From a bacterium (GTDB lineage Bacteria > Babelota > Babeliae > Babelales > UASB340), in the NCBI GenBank assembly GCA_030629005.1, contig DAOVPV010000003.1, positions 110,029 through 174,028 of the forward strand: DNA of 64,000 nt. Direction: 5' to 3'. Both the position numbers and the translations under genes were made by a program. Position 1 is the first letter of the stretch; the number at the start of each line of letters is the position of its first letter. The notes under the pieces are model-generated. The model worked only from the letters and a program-made list of their open reading frames with translations, did not search any database and had not been told where the DNA came from. Positions 8,834 to 16,527 of the stretch are shown here, piece after piece.

Positions 8834-10261
8834 TTACATCAAGATGCTTACATCAAGATATGGTTTTAGTGCTCGAACAAAATCACATTTAACCTTTCGT
8901 AACCCTTCTGCTGTATCAGATTCAAATCTCAAACTAATAATCGATTCGGTATTCGATGCTCTTACTAATCCCCAACCATATGGCATTTGAGCTCGAATAC
9001 CATCTATTGTTAAAATTTTAATATTTTTTTTATCTACAAAATAATTTGTTACATGATCAACAATAAGATGCTTATCTTTTTCCTTGCAGGTTAAACGATA
9101 TTCCGGCGTACTAAATTTTTTAGGAAACTCTGCAATCAACTCTCTTAACGTTTTGTTTGTTTCTTGAAGAATTTCAAACAGACGCATCATAGCATAAATT
9201 CCATCATCATATCCAAAGTATCGGTCTTTGAAATAAAAGTGACCACTAAGCTCACCCGCAAGCAAAGCATCTTGTTTTTGCATTATATCTTTGATCCTTG
9301 AATGCCCTGAGGGCGCCATAATAAGTCTTGCATCCCATTTGTTCAAAAGCTCTATAAGACCAGATGAACTCTTTATATCAAAAACAATAGTAGATTTAGG
9401 ATGTTTTTTTAACAGTTGTTTACTAAATACTGCTAACAACTTGTCACCTGGAACTAAATAACAATCTTTAGTTACAGAACTCATTCGGTCGCAATCACCA
9501 TCAAAACCTATTCCGAGTTCTAACTTTTTATCTTTTTTAAGAAAATCAAAAACAGTTGTCATATTTTCAGGTTTTGTTGGATCTGCTTCATGATTAGGAA
9601 ATGTTCCATCCACTTCTTCATATAAAAGTTTTATATTTTTCCATCCCATTTCTTTTATCAACCGAGGAATGACAGTGCCAGCCGTTCCATTTCCACAATC
9701 TATGATTGCAGCAATTTCTAAATTTTTTAAATGAATAAACTCTTTAACCAACCATTTAATATATTCGTTTGTTGCATCATATGTTTTTACATTCCCTTTT
9801 TTTGTTTCAGAGTATTTGTAAAAATCCTTTTCTTGTACAATTTTTTTAATTTCCTGAATTTGGTTACCCCATACATTTTTTTTATCCAGGCATATTTTAA
9901 TACCATTATATTCTTTTGGATTATGAGATGCCGTTATCATTAGACCCGACACACTTTCCCTGTGGGTAAATAAAGAAAAATAAAGAACAGGTGCTGGACA
10001 CAAGCCAATGTCAACTACATTTAATCCAAGATCAGTAATTGCTGCAATCATATTTTTTTTTATTTTCGGTGAATGCAACCGGCCATCCATTCCAATCAAA
10101 ATGTTGTTGGTTTTCGGATTTTGTTTTAGAAAAAAGGTAATAATGGCTTGCGTAAGATCATAGATATCATCAATTAAAAACTCTTCACCTACAATTCCTC
10201 GAATATCATATTCTTTAAAAATATTATATCTCAATGTACTTCTCTTTATTTGGTTGGACAT
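8834..10261 (-). CDS. manB: Phosphomannomutase/phosphoglucomutase
   Basis: An alpha-D-phosphohexomutase of about 475 residues, normal length for the bacterial PMM/PGM group. Visible hallmarks: FKEYDIRG at the start of domain 1, the phosphoserine loop TASHNP (Ser near 110), the metal loop DGDCDR (near 257), the sugar loop GELSGHF, and the C-terminal phosphate-binding RASNTE. It interconverts mannose-1-P/mannose-6-P and/or glucose-1-P/glucose-6-P in the cytoplasm. A TTG at 10271-10273 extends the frame, but ATG at 10259-10261 is preferred although the AAGG lies 13 bases upstream. Convergent with two GH130 genes whose likely product, mannose-1-phosphate, is its substrate. Which sugar it prefers cannot be told from sequence. 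Confidence 0.93.
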   Translation of the reverse strand: MSNQIKRSTLRYNIFKEYDIRGIVGEEFLIDDIYDLTQAIITFFLKQNPKTNNILIGMDGRLHSPKIKKNMIAAITDLGLNVVDIGLCPAPVLYFSLFTHRESVSGLMITASHNPKEYNGIKICLDKKNVWGNQIQEIKKIVQEKDFYKYSETKKGNVKTYDATNEYIKWLVKEFIHLKNLEIAAIIDCGNGTAGTVIPRLIKEMGWKNIKLLYEEVDGTFPNHEADPTKPENMTTVFDFLKKDKKLELGIGFDGDCDRMSSVTKDCYLVPGDKLLAVFSKQLLKKHPKSTIVFDIKSSSGLIELLNKWDARLIMAPSGHSRIKDIMQKQDALLAGELSGHFYFKDRYFGYDDGIYAMMRLFEILQETNKTLRELIAEFPKKFSTPEYRLTCKEKDKHLIVDHVTNYFVDKKNIKILTIDGIRAQMPYGWGLVRASNTESIISLRFESDTAEGLRKVKCDFVRALKPYLDVSILM

Positions 10262-10609
10262 TTGAATAATCAAACCTTATTTAAAAAAATGTTTACAACT
10301 CTTGTAAACTAAAATCAAATTCTATAAAATTATTCCCAAATACATAAACTGAGGGATCTTATTTTTTCAATTTTCTTTGAAAGGAAAAGTTAGTGAAAAA
10401 GAAAGTTTTGAATGTTAATGAAAATAAAAATACTAGGTACTCGGGGAAAAATAAAACCTTCTAGAGCATATCATAAAAGACACATTTACTCATATAAATC
10501 CTTCCAAATTATATGTACGAAACTGTCAATTTTTAACAATTACATACATATAATAAATCAAGATTTTAATAAATAAAAACAAAACTTTTATAAATTACAA
10601 ATATCCAAG
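10262..10609. other. Intergenic region without recognisable content
   Basis: About 350 bp upstream of the mutase gene. It holds only very short open frames, and the mutase promoter must lie here. I see no RNA gene or repeat. The strong hairpin at its far end is listed separately. Confidence 0.5.
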
Positions 10610-10670
10610 ATAAGAATTATTAGAGAATGCCTAACAATGCTATTGCTAGGCATTCTCTAATAATTCTTAT
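10610..10670 (-). terminator. Very long hairpin terminator of the aspartate operon
   Basis: Arms at 10610-10638 and 10642-10670 (29 bases each, one mismatch, three-base loop) form the longest hairpin in the window, directly after the stop of the last gene of the minus-strand operon. The core TAGAGAATGCCTA pairs perfectly. The T-rich tract after it on the minus strand is modest, so it could also protect the 3' end. Confidence 0.75.
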
Positions 10671-10677
10671 AAACACA

Positions 10678-11922
10678 CTAATTAACAGCAGTCAAATTAA
10701 ACGATGCAAATGGCGCATCATTAACAGAATATGGCTTCGTTATTTTAGCTTTATACAATCCATCCAACGTTTTTTCTATTACAACAAATAATCCAACCGG
10801 ATCATTAATTGTCCTTTTTAATGAAAAAACAGGCGTAGAGTTAACCTTTTTTATTGTGCTTCCTATTTCATAAATGGTTAATGGAACAACCTGCCCATCA
10901 ACGTCAACGGTATAAACACCATTCATGGCCGCCTCACCTGGCTTAATCCAAGCATCTTTAGCGTGTTTGTAACTATGAGCAGGAATAGAATCATTAAAAA
11001 CTTTAGTAGGCATATCTTTATGCTTATTAGATGTAAATATAATCTGAACATTGTTAAGATTATTCCCTGTATTATTTACCACAAATACATTATCAAATAG
11101 TTCATTTTTGGATGCATAGTTACCACTTCTTATTCTATTCTTATCAAATAAAGTTAAAGCTAGAGAATCCTTAGGATGAGACCTATTGATTTTTAAAATT
11201 ATAGTAGGATGTTTCAATAAAACAGATTCACCATTTATAAGTACAGAGTTTTCTTGTGGCTTATCTGTTGAATAAAAATTTACTCTTATATCACTATATT
11301 TATTAAAACTATAAAATCCAACCAAAGAAACTTTAACAAACTGTGTTTTACCATTTTGTAAAACAACTTTGTTCTTTTTAAATCTAAGAATTAAAGGGTA
11401 ACCTGTATCATTTTTAACTATAGTAAAAGCATTACGATCCTGCTTTGAATACTTCTGAAGAACTTCAGTTGATTTAAGCCACCTCCCTTTCTTTTTTTTT
11501 ACAGGCTTAAAAACCTTTCTTTCTATATATCGATTTCCATCTCGAGTTTTCTTGTATTCTAAATACACTCTTGTTAATTTGCCCCTATCAACTCGTATTT
11601 TTTCTTTATTCTCATAAGTTTGCCAAACATAAGTTCCTCGATAGTTTTTCAAACTTTTATCTTCGTAATAAGCATCAACTTTAAGCATCCCTATATTTCT
11701 AGGAGCCCATCCCTTAATCTTTATAGTTCCACTCTCACCAGGCCCAATCGTTACTTTCTCTAACCCCTTCCCGGAATCAACAACAAATATCATTTTGTCT
11801 GTTTTTTTACTATAAAAACGAACATAACCTGCAAAATCAAAAATATTACCAATTAAATTTGCAAAATTTAAAATATTAATAATTAAAAAAAACAAAAAAA
11901 TCGTTTTATTAATTTTTTTCAT
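10678..11922 (-). CDS. Exported protein of unknown function, 414 aa
   Basis: I do not recognise a domain. From the preferred start the protein opens with MKKINKTIFLFFLIINILNF, a signal peptide or anchor, followed by roughly 390 residues of mixed charged and beta-strand-like sequence with no cysteine pattern, ending in FASFNLTAVN. The ATG at 11920-11922 has TAAGGAG eight bases upstream and does not overlap the upstream gene; the longer frame starting at 11952 lacks such a site. It is the third gene after an amino-acid antiporter and aspartate 4-decarboxylase, so it may share their mRNA. A phrase like KVDAYYEDKS resembles one in the basic exported protein at 27941, a weak hint of kinship. Confidence 0.65.
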   Translation of the reverse strand: MKKINKTIFLFFLIINILNFANLIGNIFDFAGYVRFYSKKTDKMIFVVDSGKGLEKVTIGPGESGTIKIKGWAPRNIGMLKVDAYYEDKSLKNYRGTYVWQTYENKEKIRVDRGKLTRVYLEYKKTRDGNRYIERKVFKPVKKKKGRWLKSTEVLQKYSKQDRNAFTIVKNDTGYPLILRFKKNKVVLQNGKTQFVKVSLVGFYSFNKYSDIRVNFYSTDKPQENSVLINGESVLLKHPTIILKINRSHPKDSLALTLFDKNRIRSGNYASKNELFDNVFVVNNTGNNLNNVQIIFTSNKHKDMPTKVFNDSIPAHSYKHAKDAWIKPGEAAMNGVYTVDVDGQVVPLTIYEIGSTIKKVNSTPVFSLKRTINDPVGLFVVIEKTLDGLYKAKITKPYSVNDAPFASFNLTAVN

Positions 11923-11932
11923 AATATACTCC

Positions 11933-13525
11933 TTATTTTTTATTCCATTCATTATAGTATTCTTGCATCACATCATTTATATCTTTTCCAATTATAGGGT
12001 AAGCTTCACTTGGTAAATTTGCTAAAGCGATACGAAGAGACATTTTTGGTCCAGCAAACCCCTGTCCCGGCAGGCAAACAATAAATTTTTCTTGTGCGAG
12101 TTTAAATAAAAACTCTATGGCTGAAACATTTTCAATAAAATATTTAGCAAAATCATCACCATGCTTTTCTTTTGCCATTTTACCGAGATCTAACAACGCA
12201 TAATAATAAGTATGCTCTGGACCCTCTGCAAAATTAATGCCTAAATTATCATAAAGACTTGTAATTCTTTTAAGTAAAATAGATTGAATTGATTTTTTGT
12301 ATATTTTTTTCGAATCTAAAAGTTCAAATAAAGAAAACAACGCCATAATGCACTGTTGAGGGCAAGATAAACCGCCGGTATGCGCAAGAGCAACATTACG
12401 ACTATCCATTTCTAGACGATCAATAAACTTTATTTTTTCAGGCTCTAGCGCATCTATTTTATAACGCCTATCTAACTCTGCAATATCTTCTTTTGGCAAA
12501 TTCGCAATCAACTCGTCTACAATGTTGTCTTCGTGAAGCATGATTACACCAAGTCTCCAACCTGTAACTCCAAAATATTTTGAATATGAATAAACGCATA
12601 TTGTATTTTTAGGAATAACGCCTACAACTGAATTAAATTCTTCTACAAACGTAGCATAAACAGTGTCAGTTAAAACAATTAAATCTTTTCGTTTATTTGT
12701 TACAACTTTTTCTATTTTTTCTAAAGTTTCTTTACTTAACGCAACGGAAGTTGGATTTGTTGGATTAACAAAAAATAACGCTTTAATTCGTGTATCTTCT
12801 AACTTTTTAATTTCAGAATCTGGGATTTGCCAACCCTGCTCTTCATCACCTTCAACATATACTTCAACCAATTGATAATCATTTAATAACGGAATTTCTA
12901 AATAAGGAGAAAAGATTGGAGTTATGATTGCAATATGATCATCTTTTTTTAATATTTTATTTTCTTTTAAAGAATCAAAAATATAAATCATTGATGCAGT
13001 GGCGCCCTCTGTTGCAAAAAGTTGAAACTTACCTTGCTTAGAGAGTTCACCTTTAAACAAAACTTGGTTTAAATAATCAAAAATTATTTTTTCAATATTT
13101 GGAAAAATTCTAGGAGGCGATGGATAAAAATCTCCAAGAGCTGCATCTGCAAGTTCGTGAACTAATTCATCTGAATCAAGCTTTAAATTTTGTTCACAAT
13201 ATTTTATAGCATCTTTTAAAAATATTGCAGATTTTTTATCTTCAAGCTTAACTAAAAAGCTATCTAATTTTTTTGCTATTCCATCTGGCTTTATTTTTAA
13301 TCCCAAATTTTCAACATCTATATTTTTTTCTGATAACTCTATCGCAAAAAGGGTGAGGTAATTAAAAGCTTTTCGTGCAAGTGTATTTAAAAAATTAGGA
13401 TTACCCCGACCAGCATTCAAAACTTCACCAATATTTTTTTTTGCTTCGTCTTCAGCCATTTGAATTAAAACATTCTTTAATTCAAATGGGCTCATTTGTG
13501 AATATTGCTTCAAATCTATTTTCAT
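11933..13525 (-). CDS. aspD: Aspartate 4-decarboxylase / aspartate aminotransferase
   Basis: A fold-type I PLP enzyme of 530 residues, the length of bifunctional aspartate beta-decarboxylases rather than the roughly 400 of plain aspartate aminotransferases. Visible features: LNAGRGNPNFL near the start (family signature), FVNPTNPTS, then SYSKYFGVTGWRLG near residue 313-326 with the PLP-binding Lys and the following GWRLG, and GPEHTYYYALLDL toward the C-terminus. It converts L-aspartate to L-alanine plus CO2, consuming a proton in the cytoplasm. The ATG starts one base after the stop of the antiporter gene, a tight operon. A simple transaminase role is the alternative. Confidence 0.85.
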   Translation of the reverse strand: MKIDLKQYSQMSPFELKNVLIQMAEDEAKKNIGEVLNAGRGNPNFLNTLARKAFNYLTLFAIELSEKNIDVENLGLKIKPDGIAKKLDSFLVKLEDKKSAIFLKDAIKYCEQNLKLDSDELVHELADAALGDFYPSPPRIFPNIEKIIFDYLNQVLFKGELSKQGKFQLFATEGATASMIYIFDSLKENKILKKDDHIAIITPIFSPYLEIPLLNDYQLVEVYVEGDEEQGWQIPDSEIKKLEDTRIKALFFVNPTNPTSVALSKETLEKIEKVVTNKRKDLIVLTDTVYATFVEEFNSVVGVIPKNTICVYSYSKYFGVTGWRLGVIMLHEDNIVDELIANLPKEDIAELDRRYKIDALEPEKIKFIDRLEMDSRNVALAHTGGLSCPQQCIMALFSLFELLDSKKIYKKSIQSILLKRITSLYDNLGINFAEGPEHTYYYALLDLGKMAKEKHGDDFAKYFIENVSAIEFLFKLAQEKFIVCLPGQGFAGPKMSLRIALANLPSEAYPIIGKDINDVMQEYYNEWNKK

Positions 13526-13526
13526 G

Positions 13527-14936
13527 TTACGACCTCTTCCTGATTTTCCAACTAGGCTTTTTCAAACTATAAATAATAAATGGAATAGCCAAAATTATTA
13601 CAATTCCTGCAATTACAACAATTTCATAAACAAGTAAGTCACCAGTTGGAAGTTGTGCAGGAGGAAAAACAGCAACAATGTAACCTAATAATAAAGTCAA
13701 CAAACCAAGAATACCAACAAACCACATACCAAAATTTCCACCAGGAATTTTATATGCCCTTCTAACTCTTGGCGCTTTGTATCTAAGTCGAATTCCTGCA
13801 AGCAACATAAGTGAATACATCGTAAAATAAATCAACATTGCAATTGCAACAGAAATCCAAAAGGCAATATTAATGTTTGGTAAAAGAAGAAAACTTCCGC
13901 CAATTAAAGAAACTAAAATTGCCTGAAGAACTAATAATCGTTGTGGTGATTTATTTTTATTAGTTTTTTGAAAATATGGTGGAAGTTGTCCATTCTTTGC
14001 ACTTGCCAACAATCCTTTTACAGGTCCCATTAACCATGTATTTATTGCACCAATTGCACCAAAAGCAACAAGTATCCCCATAATTGGAATGAACCAGGAC
14101 ATATTAAACACTGCAAAAAAATCAGTGAAAGCTTCCATAATTCCAGCAACTAAACTAATTTCTTTCTGAGGAACAACCGCTGCAACAGAAAGAGAACCGA
14201 TCACATTAATAATGAGCCCAATCACTACAACAAAAAAGATTGCAATAGGATAATTTCTTTTTGGATTTTCAACCTCGGCTGCATGAGAAGAAGAAGCCTC
14301 TATTCCAGAAAAACTCCTCATAAACCCAACAAGCAAAACTAAAGTTGTAATTTGACTTAAATTCGGAATTACATTTTTCATGCTAAGAGTCATATCAATT
14401 TGAGAAGGATTCCCCTGCAGCAAATAAATTATTCCCAAAATTATTAATAATGCACCAGGAAATAAAACTCCACCTAAAAAACCAACTGTACTAATTGCAG
14501 ACGATGTTTTCTGCCCTCGAATAGCAAGAAGTGTTGATCCCCATAAAACAATTAATAAAGTTATAAGAAGAAATAATTTACTATGTGCTAAGTGTGGAGC
14601 AAAAATAAATGCTAGCGAACCACCAACAAAATAAAGTTGTGAAATTATTCCAATTATCATGTAATTCCACTGCAACCAAATTCCGACAAAACCCCACCGC
14701 TCTCCAAAAGCTTCTTTTACCCAGACGTAAATACCACCCTGCTTTGGCCAACCTGTTGCAAGTTCGGCAGAAACTAGTGCTACTGGAATAAAAAATCCAA
14801 TTGCAGCAATTAATGCAAAAAATATTAAATGCATTCCTGTTACAGCTTCTGTCGGAAGATTTCTAACACTTATTGTAAACGCTGATGAAATCATAATAAG
14901 AGTGAATAAACTCATTTTACGAGATGGTTTTGTCAT
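13527..14936 (-). CDS. APC-superfamily amino-acid permease/antiporter
   Basis: An integral membrane protein of 469 residues with about 12 hydrophobic helices. It begins MTKPSRKMSLFTLIMISSAF and contains the APC signature GWPKQGGIYVWVKEAFG (helix 3 region) and FSGIEASSSHAAEVENPKRNYP (helix 6 region), the pattern of the glutamate/GABA antiporter-like branch. It is expected to sit in the inner membrane and exchange an amino acid for its decarboxylation product. Directly followed by aspartate 4-decarboxylase, it is plausibly an aspartate:alanine exchanger. This differs from the AspT family known to pair with AspD. Start supported by AAGGAG six to seven bases upstream. Confidence 0.85.
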   Translation of the reverse strand: MTKPSRKMSLFTLIMISSAFTISVRNLPTEAVTGMHLIFFALIAAIGFFIPVALVSAELATGWPKQGGIYVWVKEAFGERWGFVGIWLQWNYMIIGIISQLYFVGGSLAFIFAPHLAHSKLFLLITLLIVLWGSTLLAIRGQKTSSAISTVGFLGGVLFPGALLIILGIIYLLQGNPSQIDMTLSMKNVIPNLSQITTLVLLVGFMRSFSGIEASSSHAAEVENPKRNYPIAIFFVVVIGLIINVIGSLSVAAVVPQKEISLVAGIMEAFTDFFAVFNMSWFIPIMGILVAFGAIGAINTWLMGPVKGLLASAKNGQLPPYFQKTNKNKSPQRLLVLQAILVSLIGGSFLLLPNINIAFWISVAIAMLIYFTMYSLMLLAGIRLRYKAPRVRRAYKIPGGNFGMWFVGILGLLTLLLGYIVAVFPPAQLPTGDLLVYEIVVIAGIVIILAIPFIIYSLKKPSWKIRKRS

Positions 14937-15308
14937 AAGAAAGCTCCTTATTTATAACAAAATATACTTTTTTTTATAAACAACTTTTTTAGTAAAACAA
15001 AACTCTTTAGTTTATTTCAATAAGTTTTAATATTAGATATTATAGGTCAGACTTCCCTTTAAAATTCATCACTACCCAAAATCACTTACATAAAATTTCT
15101 TTTCTTACATCTTCTAAAAAAGGAGCCCCTTTCAAATCCATCATACCCATTTCTCCAATTATAAATATTTAACAATAAAACTAAACAAAAAGCTGTATAA
15201 ATTACCGCCTTTTCACAAACGCTTTAAACCATATTTCATTATTTCTGTATTTATGGTATTGTGAATATAATAATTAATTTAATCAAATATTATTGGAGGA
15301 AAAATATA
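14937..15308. other. Divergent promoter region
   Basis: A 370-bp A+T-rich gap between the antiporter operon (minus) and the antitoxin gene (plus). The only firm signal is TTGGAGG at 15292-15298 ahead of the antitoxin ATG. The frame open from GTG 15261 is probably untranslated leader. No RNA gene or repeat was found. Confidence 0.45.
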
Positions 15309-15554
15309 ATGAATATAAAGGGCGATTTTTCACGCATTACCATTGATATGCCAAAAATAGATCATAAAAAATTAAAAGCTATCTCGGCGCTTCTCGGAAA
15401 GAGCATGAGAGAACTAGTTGTTGAATCAATAAGAGAACATCTTTATAAATATCCAAATAAAGAAACCTTAAAAGCTATCGAAAATGTTGAAAAAGGAAAA
15501 GATTTAACAAAAGCCAAAGACATAAAAGACCTTTTTAAAAAACTTGGAATTTAA
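15309..15554 (+). CDS. Antitoxin of a RelB/ribbon-helix-helix type pair
   Basis: An 81-residue protein: an N-terminal strand (SRITIDMP) followed by two helices (KKLKAISALLGKSMRELVVESIREHL), the ribbon-helix-helix pattern used for DNA binding and autoregulation, then a charged C-terminal tail (KAKDIKDLFKKLGI) that would wrap the toxin. The longer frame from GTG 15261 is rejected because ATG 15309 has TTGGAGGA about ten bases upstream. The stop is immediately followed by the ATG of a YafQ/RelE-type toxin gene, the standard antitoxin-first order. The toxin reading frame is broken, so this protein may now act as an orphan or be needed only if the frame is restored. Confidence 0.75.
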   Translation: MNIKGDFSRITIDMPKIDHKKLKAISALLGKSMRELVVESIREHLYKYPNKETLKAIENVEKGKDLTKAKDIKDLFKKLGI

Positions 15555-15816
15555 ATGTTAAATCCAATCTTTCAACGACAATTTGCAAACGATATAAAAA
15601 AAATAAAAAAACGCAGCAAAGATATCGATAAACTTAAAAATATCATCACACTCTTAATTGAAAAAAAAACATGCAAAAAATCTAAATCACAAACTCAAAG
15701 GGAACTTTAAAGGTTTCTGGGAATGTCATGTCAAACCTGATTGGTTATTAATTTATAAAAAAACAGCAACTCAAATTATATTTGTTAGATCTGGATCTCA
15801 TTCTGATCTTTTCTGA
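15555..15816 (+). pseudogene. YafQ/RelE-family toxin with a frameshift in a poly-A run
   Basis: ATG follows the antitoxin stop directly. The first frame reads 51 codons (MLNPIFQRQFANDIKKIKKR...) and stops at TAA. A second frame continues as KNLNHKLKGNFKGFWECHVK and then PDWLLIYKKTATQIIFVRSG to TGA at 15814-15816. This is the body of a YafQ/RelE-type mRNA endonuclease: the HKL.G, ECH and DWLLIY blocks include the usual His and catalytic-site positions. The switch lies in nine consecutive A at 15661-15669; eight A would give one uninterrupted toxin of about 86 residues. It may be inactivated, phase variable, read by slippage, or a sequencing error. Confidence 0.75.
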
Positions 15817-15841
15817 AAAACTAGTTCCAATACACTAAATC

Positions 15842-15860
15842 AAAAGAAGCATTTAATGTT
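15842..15860 (+). repeat. Copy of the 19-bp dispersed motif (3 mismatches)
   Basis: AAAAGAAGCATTTAATGTT against the consensus GGAAGAAACATTTAATGTT. It overlaps the start codon of the CPT-like kinase gene. Confidence 0.5.
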
Positions 15861-16527
15861 TATGAAAATATTAATAACAATTTGTACCATTTTAATAACA
15901 ATAGTTATAGGTTATTTTATGTTTTTGAAAACAAGCAAAAAAAATCAAACCGGAACCGTTATCGTTCTTAACGGCCCCTCTGGATCTGGAAAAAGTTCAA
16001 TCCAAAAAGAATTTCAACAGTTACAACTACCAGCTCTGTGGATAAAAACAGGAATAGATACTCTTTTTGATAATGCAATGCCAGACATTACACCTGAAAA
16101 TATGAATTATTGGCAATCAAAAAACCCCATAAGATGGATTGAAAAAACTAAAGATCTTTCTAAAAACAACATCGTAACTCTATTTGTAGGAAAAGAAGGC
16201 GAAAAAGCCATTTACGCCATGAATGACTCTATTGCTTCTTACGCAAAAAACGGCTGTAATGTTATCGTTGATTACATTGCCTATAAACAAAAATGGTTTG
16301 ACGATTTAGAGCAAAAATTAAAACAATTTAAAACTTACTATGTCGCGGTTCAAATTCCACTAGAAACTTTAGAACAACGAGAAGCTAATCGTAGAACATC
16401 TCCCGTTGGACACGCAAGAAGTCACTACTTCGATGTCTATAGAAATAGAAAATATGACTTAACAGTAAACAGCAACAAAAATAACGCCAAAGAAATCGCT
16501 CTACAAATTAAACAGTTTATTAATTAA
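15856..16527 (+). CDS. Membrane-anchored CPT-like P-loop kinase, 223 aa
   Basis: Residues 1-25 are a hydrophobic anchor or signal (FMKILITICTILITIVIGYF). The rest is a P-loop kinase like chloramphenicol phosphotransferase and zeta-type kinases: Walker A GPSGSGKSS near residues 39-47, a mid-region WQSKNPIRWIEK, a DYIAY strand, and the late motif REANRRTSPVGHARSH plus YDLTVNS, which fits CPT proteins. The usual enzyme is cytoplasmic, so the anchor is odd. The substrate is unknown; antibiotic modification should not be assumed. The start is ATG 15856 or 15862, with only a weak GAAG upstream. It overlaps the MutS-type gene tail to tail by 8 bp. Confidence 0.7.
   Translation: MFMKILITICTILITIVIGYFMFLKTSKKNQTGTVIVLNGPSGSGKSSIQKEFQQLQLPALWIKTGIDTLFDNAMPDITPENMNYWQSKNPIRWIEKTKDLSKNNIVTLFVGKEGEKAIYAMNDSIASYAKNGCNVIVDYIAYKQKWFDDLEQKLKQFKTYYVAVQIPLETLEQREANRRTSPVGHARSHYFDVYRNRKYDLTVNSNKNNAKEIALQIKQFIN

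Noticed and set aside
10383..10462. Short GTG-started frame of about 23 codons after GGAAAAGTTA
   Set aside because: Too short, Lys/Asn-rich as expected by chance, and no supporting context.
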